Of a stretch of 64,000 nt of DNA, positions 26,001 to 38,000 are shown piece after piece (the first letter of the stretch is position 1; every line of letters begins with the position of its first letter). Origin of the DNA: Trichoplax adhaerens (taxonomy: Eukaryota > Placozoa > Uniplacotomia > Trichoplacea > Trichoplacidae); the NCBI RefSeq assembly GCF_000150275.1, contig NW_002060945.1:9321650-9385649 (forward strand). Reading direction: 5' to 3'. The notes beneath the pieces were generated by a model. The model was not told where the DNA came from and ran no database searches. It saw only the letters and a program-made list of their open reading frames with translations. The translations under genes and the position numbers were made by a program.

Positions 26001-29000
26001 CTAACTCACTATACTGTCCTCGAGTCTAAATCACAGCGAGACCGTAAAAATACCTTATTCTTTAGAACGTATAATTCAAAGCTAACAGAAAAGTGCCTAC
26101 GGAACATTTGCATAGAAATCAGTTTGAAGACAAGTTTACTGAGGATTACTAGAATGAAATTAAATGTTTAACTATTTCAACTGCCTTACACTCGTTTAGT
26201 GATATAATTCTAGTATTTTAGCCTATTTCTCTACCAAATAAAGCTTACCCTTATCTGCGTTACTTTATTTTAAATGCTTTTAAATTCATTTTATTAATTG
26301 ATAATGGCTTCAAATATTCATATGAATCTGAATATTAATTAAAAATCGCATGCGGGCTAATATCAATTAAAGTGGGGTGTAGCTGTATGAACTTTATTTA
26401 CTAGGAGTATTGGTAATTGAAAATCATCCAATCAATTTTTTCTACTATTATGTAAACTAGAGTTAACGATAGCTTCTAATTTAGCTGTAACCAAGATACT
26501 AAGTTTTTTTTACAATTGATCTAGAATATGAATGTACATTTAACGTCTGTAGTGGTAACAGTTTAAAAATAAAGCATTTTTGGCTTGTTGTTGAAATTTT
26601 TAGATACTCCTTTGCAATTAAGTGTCACGCCAATATCTGTACGAAGTATGGGTAACTTTTCCAATATTTTGCAGCGTGCTCTACCTAAAAAAGTTGGCCA
26701 ATCTGTATTTAAACATCGCTTTATCGTATACGAAATTAAAGTAACGACAATCTTGCCAGGGGTAAGTTCTACTTTATATTAATTATTATATATTTCTTGC
26801 ACCCCACCTAACTGGACAGTTAAGATAGTTATAAGGTTTCCATATAATAAGCTATCAATGAATTGACATTTGTAAATACTGAAGACTACTAGCTGCATTC
26901 TTTTATCGCCCTAGTCTATAGCTTTATTATCATCCTAACCTTAATTTGTTGGAAAATTTTATTAGAAATAATCGATCGAAACTCAATGACGTAACAATTA
27001 ATAATTATGAATAATCTAAATAATTGATGATCCCAGCTATTAAAATGTATAATGACGAAGATAGCAATCATGACGCCTATATAGAAATACAAATTCGTAT
27101 TGGATAGGATAGGCTACTCCAACAGAACGGAATTAACAGTATAGTACCTTTCAACATTCAGTGGATGGAACTAAAGCTATGCTATAAACAGCATTTGTTT
27201 GCGGTAGTCATGGATGTTATTCGACATCGTCGTCAGTTCGTGGGATTTTAATCCAAAACAACAGTGCCATTCGATATATAAAAACCATGATTTAAAAAGT
27301 AGTCAAGTTAAGCTGTAGTTTATCGATTTATAATATGATTATTTAAAGCAATCAGCGATAAAATAGAAGAATATTTCGTTCCCTTGCTTCTTACAACCGC
27401 TGAACAGAGTGTTTAATGGAATTATGGAAAGTATACAGTAGAATGAATAGAAGCACCGTAGCTTACAAGCGGTAACTAAATAAACAACAGTATTCTACTA
27501 AATGGAAGGACCAAATTGTATTTCATAAGATAAGCAGTGGTCCTAATTTATGTTAATTAAGGATATAATTTATGTACGATGACTCAATGGAGGTAATTAA
27601 CTAGCATACAAAGCATTGAATATGAGTCATGCTCAATTAATTCGCCATTAAAGAATCAATATATTGTAAACATAATAGTCTTTAAATGTCCATAAAGTAC
27701 TTTTAAGCGAAGCCATTGCTTGTACAGTACTTTAGACGAGGATTGATGAAATCTAGTCTCTATATTAGCGATACAAAAGTTCTACTGTGCTCGTTATCAA
27801 CATTATTCTTATTTATTAAAGCGGTATCATCCTTACATAACACAGAAAATTTTCTTTTTGAGATCATTTGTACCATTTTTTAACCCCTTTGATTGCACGT
27901 TATGATTTCCAAATTCATAAATTGAGTACAATTTAGCAGAATAATATAAATTTCAATATCATCAGTATAATCTCAACAATAACAAATCAGTTTTGTATTC
28001 AGTGAGGTAAATAGTGAAAGAGTCGATAGGATACTAGAGTAAAAAAAGCTCCATACGTTGTCAATTTGTCATGGTTACAGAGAAAATCAGACAGGAGCTG
28101 GATAGTTGATAACATTTTAAATTTGGTTCAATCTTAAAATCTTGAGCTATATCTAGATAGAATGAAGCGGAAATTGAATTGATTAACTTATTAATGCTAT
28201 CGCTATGCAATATACCATCGCATAGTATGTAATAGCAAGAAAAAAGTAACTTGACTAATCGATCATCTCAATCGATTTATGATTACGTCTGACTTTATCT
28301 CCACGATCGCCATTAATTTAATATATGCTATCGCGTTGACTATCTACATCTGCCGCTTGTTATAAATTCAATTGAATCTTTCTTTAATAGATGTAATGAG
28401 AAGAATCTTAGGCTGCAGTAATAAAGTTACGACAATAGATTACTTATTGCATAACAATATCTCGTGACCAACATCTGTCAATAATTAAGTAGTCCGTATC
28501 GCGTCTACTGACAAGTTTACCAGTCTGCTGACATGGATACCGTAATGGAATGCTATGGATTCCGAATAACATTAAAATAGTTGAAAATCAAATCAACATA
28601 GCAGATGACTATTTCAATTCTCTAAATTGACTTGTAATGAGTAACATTTATTGACAAGCAAGCAGTAATTTAGATGAAGATTGGTGATAGAGTATGATAA
28701 AAGAATAGCTGATGAGTCATCAGTAGAGATTATCCTACTTGTATTAGCGATCTTAATGTTCATGATGGTGATTGATTAATGAGTCAGCTAGTGGTAATTA
28801 CTAATCATTACAGTGATTCAGGGTGATTATAATTTAAAATGAAGTAATTTAATTAATCTAACCGATGTTGATTGATAAATTTACTGTATTTGATGAGGTG
28901 AAAATGAGTCAGAGGGAAGCCTTCCTTTATCATTTGTTCCCTACAAAAGTGGAATAATGTATCATCCTCTACATAAACTTTTATGAAAGGTTTCATCTTA

Positions 29001-32000
29001 AAACAAATCAAAGCTTTTATATGTTGATTATTGATCTTACAAATTAATTAAAATCGAAGTAGACTACTTCAGATCTCTCTAAAAAATCGCTCTCTTACTG
29101 GTATAAATCTGTTATATAGCGCGTTAGCATCAGTAATCAGGATATTTCTATTCAACGACCAAAATTAATTATACTGTATGAAGGTTGTTATATAGTAGTA
29201 TTAGCAGTTAGCCATCCTACGGAACCTTGGGCATATCTATTTCATGGCGAAAAGACTGGTCTGGATTTGCACACCTTCTGCAGATTACCTATAATAATAT
29301 CTATGTCATTGGCAATTTTAAAGCCAAATTTATTTCTGTCAATTTAAGATAGTTTGTCTACCGTGTACTGTATACCTCGTCCTATACTCATGGAACATAA
29401 TCGATCAAGAATATTTTTCATGCTGCTAAGCATGAGCACCCTTCCATCCGTTAATAATATTATTTGGTCCTGTTTATGTCATCAGATACAAGATATGGTA
29501 TGTCTAACATTGCCATAAAATGAGTTTCAGTGAGCTTTATACTTGTATTTAGCTCTGCTGTCCTATACATAGCTATTCATAACAGTATTAGAAGTAGGAC
29601 TTTTATGATTTACTAGTGCAAACTCCCGTCGCTTTGCTGACGGTTTACGATAATGTGCTCATTTAACAGATAGTATTACCATTTGATAGACCTGTCAAAT
29701 GTTATCATCAGTATTTCAGTTGTTGAACTCCATTTTTAGACAAGTACGGTAAGAAATATTTTGAGTTAGGTTATGGATTTATGCCGGTTTAAATGCCTAC
29801 ATTATAATTCAATTAGGCTTTCTGTTTATTCGCAACGACGAAAGATTTTCTGTGTATGCGTAATCTTCTATCGGACGTATCGAAGATAAAATGCATCGAT
29901 ATCCTAAGTTTAAATTTTTATTAGAATTTCGAACTTCATTGCAATTTAACAGTAAAAATGCTTGACATACCATTCTATAAAATTGACAGATAGCTCTTAA
30001 TAGCCGAAGTACACGTAAAGTTCTGTAGCGTTTATTAGCTTACTAAGTTAATACCGCTGCTTTTTCAATTTTTCATCCGGGTAAAGAAGGGATCGAAAAG
30101 TTCCTGTTAGTATTTTGTTGCCATGGTCGAGTAGAGAAGCATGATGACGTATAATTAGAATCACGTAGACATACATTGTTAGACAATTCCTTTCAAAAGT
30201 GTAAATGCTATACAGTATATTAAACATACGACAGAAGTTTTATTCTGTTTTATTGCAATCTATTTGCAGATAAAGTAGAAACACCTATTGGCTGATATAG
30301 GTATTTCCTCTTAATTATTTTTAGCAAATCTTCGACTATACGATAGTTTGTAAGGAGGCATTTACATCAAGTATACAAAGTACAGTTTATACAGCAAGAT
30401 CTAATTTATACGCCTATATTTAGACCAAATTTTTGGATTATTTTTGTTTGCAATCATCACCTATACCGTGCGTGCATTTAGATCATATTAACGTTATTTT
30501 AGTGTTTCATTTTGCAGTGTGAGTCTGCAATAATGGAAGAGTTATCTGGGTAATTTAATATAATCGTTCTATTTGCACTACATTTGCATATTGAGTCTAT
30601 ATTCATATCATATCATGATTATTTTTCCTCTATATAATTTGTAATACGTAATAACCTTATATAAAAATTTGGTCTGAATAACATCCATGAATAGTATATA
30701 ATATGGATACATATCGCTCGTATTCCACATATTAGTGTATCAAATTCTATATATGATATCTCCTACGTGGCAGAATTCTATACAAATACTTCAGCTCTAT
30801 ATTTATGGTACAATATAATCAATGCATGCTATTTCTGGATCATTGTGCGGAAATATTTATATCGACTAAATATTAAGATCTGATACATATATTTTAGTAT
30901 TTTTGGGGCTTATGGATTGTATTTAGTTTATACTTATATCATATTTTTCCTATTTATATACGACGCTTACGTATAGTGCGCGTTGAACTACTGTTCATTA
31001 CTATTTGCTCTATTTCGGTATTCAAAATACAGCAATAGTATAGGATAGTTATCAGTTGTCACCATGATCATCTAATTTAAAGTACAAAGTATGAAATTAA
31101 GACGGGTCGCCTATAAGAGTATAGCAAACACGTTTGATTGATATTTATGAAATCGAACCTTGTACAGTATAGTGATCGACACCGGATAATGAATCAATTT
31201 TTCAGATACTGCAGGTTCCTAGAGTAAATGATCCATTTTAGAACTCTTCAGACAGACTTTTGGATGGGCAAACCCAAATTTCTCCTCATTTTGCTGAAAG
31301 TCCTGTTTTACCCTAGTTACAGCCTTCATTACTATTTAGATTTGCTAAGTATAATTCTGTTATTCGGGACCTTGGCTTACAGAGTACATGGCATCGGTTA
31401 GAGGAATTTTTGGATTGAGTAGTTCCTGACTGATTACAGTATACAACACATCTAGTTACCTAGCATTTTTTATTGTCGGTATGTTATCCGATATACAGTG
31501 CTACGTTATATACTAATAAATATCCCGGCGAACTTAGGTTTGGATAATTTCCTATAATTGATAGTATTATGTACTATTAAGTGTCTGTACGCCCAATTTG
31601 ATTGTTACAATTTACAATTTATTATTTTTTAATACAAGGTCGATTTCTCGCTCGTTCTACTTCATATACTATACTTGTACCTTTTACTTGATAATATCTT
31701 ATTTATCATTTTAATATACAGATTATTCTTGTTGATTCTAACATGGGAACAATATAGCATGGTAAATTTATTAAATCAATCACATCACAAAAGTTTGATT
31801 GATTAAAAGCTAAACATAGACAAGTAAACACTAGCTTGCCTGTATGATTATCCTTAAAATTGAATAGACCCGTAAATAACATTTTCTCTTGAAAAGAATT
31901 CAATATCCTATGTCTTTGACTAGGATATTGGACTAATATCGTAATGCTAAAGACTTTACAGCCAGAGTTGTGGCGTAATCACTTTTCGTCATGAGAACCA

Positions 32001-35000
32001 ATAGAAAATGACCATATCCGAACTCTATTGCAACAGAGTGTAGTATCATGCTTCTTTATTCTGACTGTAGAATAATTATTGCAATGGCTACCGCGTTAAC
32101 TGCTGATCTTATTACAACACAATGCAGGAATAGCTAAACGTAGATAAATGAAAGAGAAGAACTGTGGTCAGGCATTATTATTCCACAATACTCTTAATAC
32201 AAGTTGTATTTTCTCGCCGTTTAATGGCTCTGATGCTAGACAAATATTGTGCTGGTAGTAATCATTACGTTTAATCAACGGCCATAGTAGGGTAATGATA
32301 ACAACTAAGACAAATATAGACAATCAATAACAACGATATTAAAACTATGCAGTTATTGGAAGATATTAGTCCTATAGACTAGCCAATACTAGACAGGCTA
32401 TTTCATTCAGTGAAATGCAAAAGACTTTAAATCTTAAGCATGAATATTGTATCCAGACGATATGAAAACAGACAAATATAGGGCTAGATGAACCAATAGA
32501 AAATCATTTGAGAAACGTTTTCTCCTATTTAAGACATTGATTTATCATTTCAATCTAGGCCCAAAGTCTATCCTATACTATAATAAGAAAATTCAAGCAA
32601 ATTTGCAAGTTGTACGATAAACTATCCAAAATTGACCATGAAGGTAAGAATTGTCATCAGAAAAATCAATGTCTCTTCACTATCAAGATTACAAGTAGGA
32701 CTATAATTGTTGTTGAATTATGTTGTCAATATCGTCGTGTACAATCATCTCTAATTATATAATATTCATGATGTCTGCTTTGTCATTATAAAACTTTGTC
32801 TCTCTATTAATCGATATTAGCATCAATGCTTTACTGTTATGATATGAATAAATATAGACAACGATTAAAAGAATGCAAACTACTATATATTTAAGGAAAA
32901 TCGTCTGTCCATTTTTAGTCTATCTAATTGGTTATAGTAATCTTGCTTTCCTAAAAAGTAGCATAAACTCCTGGGTATTGTAAAACTATTTCTGTTACAA
33001 ATTAAAATTGCCTACAAGAGTAGTCATTAAGTACGACTGCTACAAGGATTATTGCCGTTCGTTCTATTATTCCTACCCCCTTCCCGTAAAAAAGAAATTA
33101 TCAGCTACTAATCAAGAATCATCATGTCGTTCGATACAGGGCCACTACCAAGTAAGCCAATTAAGCGATTTTTCAGCAAAGACAAGCAAAAGCAACTGCA
33201 AAAGGTATAAAATTGTATTAGTTTAAAATCGATTCAATGTTAAAAGTTTGTCACTTTATGCTAGTATATCAGCTATAGCTATTTTTCTCTTTTATTCAAC
33301 TATATATAAATTGACAGTATTTTGATTTATTGGCTCTTAATTTACTGATGCCAATTTAGTCTCACGAATAGAACTTTTTAATAAAGATTAAACTATTCTA
33401 AGCGATAGGTATTGATAATCATTATGCACTTGTGGCCTTCATTTTTTATTGCCTAAGTGGATATACGTAAAACTCTGGCAATCTGGAGTAGTTTGGAATG
33501 ACTAGAATTAATCCTAGTCTTTATGTGCTTGAGCTCTTGCCTTTTTTTCCATTTTGGCCTGAATAGATTACAGCTACGATAATTTAGAGTACTTTTGAAC
33601 GATAAATGTTGTTCATTATAGTTATAGTTTATTAGTCTACACCTTCTAGCTGCCAATTTTTAAACGGATATAAAAAGTTGCAATAATCTATGGGACGGAA
33701 ACTTTTTAACGTTAACATCGGCATTATGATATAAAATTCAGTCCGATGTTTGATATTTTCATTTTTCAGCTATCTGCTCGTAATATTACATGACTGGATA
33801 CTAAATTAAAAATTAATCATCAGTCTTTAACATCAAATGAGCCCTATTAATTTTCATTCAATCAGTCTTATTGAATTGAGTAGATAATTTTTATTCTCAA
33901 TACTTGGTGTTTTGAACTTGTTTTTTTCTAATATAATTGAGAAAATACATCAATCTTGTTAAAATTTGGAAATAAATTTTCTTCAAGACATTATCTAGGA
34001 GTGGAATTAAAAATAGAAGTTTAAACTAGTCATTTTAATATCCTGATTCTATATTCAATTAGGTTGAAGGCATCCTCAAATTTGTTACCTCCAATCCGAA
34101 ACTTCGAACTAGTGATTGCGTAGTCGAATTTCTAATGCCAGATCAACAAGCAGACCGTATGTTTGAAATAGAAAATCTTACCATCTTTGTATATTTTCTT
34201 GATTTATGGCTGCATAAAAGTAGCTGTCTAGCTCATCATAGATAATGGTCTAATGTTTCTCTACTTTAACGATTTGATACCATAATAAGTTACATTTTTT
34301 AATATAAAATTTCCCATTAGGTTCTTATGACGAAGCTAATTTAGAACATCGTGCATCATCGGCTGTGGATTTATACAATGTAAGCTTTATCTTATATTTT
34401 TAATTTAAAAGTTATGATTCCTTCAAAGTGTACAGAATGATAAATAGGGTTAACGCGTAATTTTATTTTCTTATCATAAAACTCTGACTGAAATTTTATG
34501 ACCTATTTCCATTTAACGATGTATAGCTTAATGTATTGTAATTTAATTTTAAAACAAAATTTTACCGATGCCGTTTAATAGATGATTGTAGAGGATAAAA
34601 GCTTTCATTTTTAGTAGTCATGTACCTGATTAGCTTATTGTATTAGATTTAAAGTCATATTTATTCCAATGCTACATATCCATACTCTCTTTTTCTTGCT
34701 AGTATATTGAAGAAGTACAGTTTTAATTATAACTGGTTATGAGCCAGTAGCCATTTCTAGACTTGTATCTATCGGAGATAAATAGAGTAAATTGTCAGCA
34801 AAGCCGTCAATTCGATGCTAGTATTTCCAGAATTTCTCTACATTCTTGACGTATATCCTCTAATTTACTAGCTTCCTTTGTATCGTTATTTAATTCTTAA
34901 AAATTTTATGCTATATTAACTACATCATATTTATACTTTTAGAGCATAACTCCGTAATTGATGTTCGGATATTAGTATAGGCTTATCTCGTTGTGGTTTC

Positions 35001-38000
35001 TATTTCTAATAAACCAATGTCAGTCTAATCTGAATGCTAATACATTATAGATGCAATTTCAAATTTATACATTGGTTTATTCTTTCCTAGTATTTTTTTA
35101 TTTCTTTAACTCCTAATTTTTTATTTTACCTATATTGTATTTATAAGGCATTCTAATGCTTTATTTCCTGCTAGCCAGGACAACGCGTTTTCTGTTCGTA
35201 AATATTAAATTTTTTTTTGATATCGGCGATTAGATTACTCACGCTAATCAAAAAGCTTTATTAAATGTTGCGGCTTCCGTAAATATGCGATCACCGTCTT
35301 CCTCTCCAAGTAAGTTGTTAAGCAATAACTATCACTATAAAGTACTAGTTCGGTAAAATTTTCACTCACTTAATATAAAGAATAAAGATTTTGCTGAATT
35401 AGTACTTATTAACATAATAAAGAAGTCTACTTACCGATGAGCTTTTATTTATAATATTGTTATTAAATGGATATTAATTTCTTTCGTGTGTAGTTTACGA
35501 TAGTTATCAACATAGCAATAGAAAGAAAGTAGGATTTCGAAGGAGTCTCTTATTAAGATAAGAAGACTTTCTTCTGAATTTCTAACAAGAGGGGCTTTAA
35601 TAAAGACGATAGATTAATCCGGTTTTTAATTAGTTTTTCTATCATCGTAGTGATTATAATATCTACCTGTAATAATTATCTTTTCAATAAGAATAAGCTT
35701 GCGCAAGAGAAAATTAAATCTACAAATTTAAAAAAATAATAAATATAATTAAGCACTAAGATAGGTTCATTAATTAAAATCGTAGGCTTTTTATTCAGCT
35801 TCAACACATTTTCATGCACGTTGCTTTTGCTTAGACTTTTTAACACATGAGAATAGTCTTATTTAGGTATACCTATATCACACTCGAAGCTGTAATATTA
35901 TCATTGTATATTTAGGAAATTAGAGTTGCTGATTTTACACTAAACTACGGTAGTACTAAAAAATGACTATATTCAATCACAACGTATCGCCTAGATTTGA
36001 TCGGTCCAATAGATAAGCATAAGATATGCTTAAAGCTTTAGTTTTTTAAAGTGCAACTGATTGATATATTTTTACTCATAACATAATGTTAATTAATTAA
36101 TGATTTTGTTTTTTAATAAATCACGTAAATACCTTGCCATATATGGAAAAACAGAGATTCCAAGATGAAATTGATATTAAAGTATCGATAATTTTAATTA
36201 CATCCATTATTCGTTTGTAGACTATAACTCACTCACTGATATGTAAATTAACGATATGAGCAAATTCAAGTTACCCAGGAGCCACTATAAATGCGTCTTG
36301 GAAAAGAAGTATACGTAGTAAAACTATCGATCATAGGAAACAATCATCCATATTGTTGAAAACTAATTTATAATAGATTTTGGGTAATTAATCTCGAAGG
36401 AGTCCCTTATTTTTGGATAATTCTCATGTATGAGCATTCTTAAAATTTTCACATGCAAATTTTACACCTCTGACAGAAACTAGTAGAATAGAGTTTTACA
36501 CTTGAGTATTGTTCGATGACATTAAGTAAATTATATAGTGGGTAACTTAATCCTATATGAGCTAGTTATGGTTTTAATTATTTAACGATGGGATATTAAA
36601 AATAATCACTAAAGAATAATACTGAAATCTAAATATGAAAGCAATATTTTACTGTAAAAAAGTGATATACGATGTTCATAGTAATAGTTAAATTTAGACA
36701 GATAGATATAAATTATCAATGATGATGATACCAATAAAGAAATTGTGTTGATGATTAATAAAGTTAATACGATGATAACAGCAACGACAACAATAGTAAT
36801 GATACGTGATATGATGATGGATTAGTATAGATAATTGGCCGTGTGTCTGATATAAAATTTTATCACAATGAGCTATATTGATATTATTTTAATTTTATAA
36901 TCTTGTATCTATTATTAGATATTAATTCTTGTTTTTTTTACTCCAATACAAAAATATCAAAATATAGGACAATCACCGATTATTTCCCAAAGATTCTTTA
37001 CACGTCGAGGTTCAGCCACTCCTAAAGCTACTACTGCGAAAGAAAATCAAGATGTTGTCTTTAAAGAAGGTAAATAGCAGTAAACCAGAAAATGCTCAAT
37101 AGTAATTTTATATTTCAATCTTGATTTCAATACAAGTATATTCGGCGTACTGTGAAAGATTAAAGTCAAAGTTTTTTGATGAGGATAAATACGACTTCAG
37201 TAAAAATTATTATTTTTTGTGTTTATTATTGTGATTTGATGTGATCTATTAGTCCTATATTTCTAAAAATGATTATATGCAAATATAAAAAAAAGAAATG
37301 CAAGTAAAACAAAATTGATAAATATCATTTTATCTAACCAGAGGATAAACCAACTATGATTCTAACATGGAGGAAAGATAAATATATTGTAGCAGCTGGA
37401 ACTATCGAAAAATTAGTTGAACAATTGACCTGTGAGGACAGTGCAGGTAAAATGTGATAAAAGATTAATGCTTTGCTATACCAGTTATTAATTTCCAATA
37501 TTAAAAATAGAAGTAATAACTTACAATAAATAGAATTAAAACCTTGTTATACTGTGAGCATTTGTAAATTATCGTGCATTGAAATAAATATGCCAAAAAT
37601 TATCTTCTGTTGTTTTATGTAGACGTCGGCTATGTTAAAGCTTTCCTTCTTGGCTATCGACACTTTGCTAAACCGGAAGCAGTACTACAAATGCTGCTAT
37701 CTCGATATCTTTAATATACTATGTATGAATTATGGATTACTTGCATAAATATAACCACAGCATTAATTAATATGTAGCTAGAGTTGAGTTTGTGTTAGCT
37801 TATTGAAAATTATACCCAGGTCGAAATTATTTGGAAGACAACTACAATATTAGAATTCGATAAATGAAAGATGATTAAAGATATTATTGCTCAGACTTTG
37901 AAACCTACATCAATTACAGCGGAATGAAATATGAAGTAATTTGGTAGAACTCTAGCACTTTTGTCCTTTCTTAGAGATACTTATGATGTATAGTGTTATT

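Noticed and set aside
31243-31393. Open stretch in RasGEF intron 3 after a TTCAG, hydrophobic when translated
   Set aside because: No donor in a compatible phase and nothing PX-like. The exon at 32559-32643 supplies the missing PX segment and fits both phases.
33008-33226. 72-codon open frame overlapping RasGEF exon 5, looking partly PX-like (CYKDYCRSFYY)
   Set aside because: It is in a different frame from the true exon (33140-33204), its possible donors have the wrong phase, and the signature Arg residues are absent.
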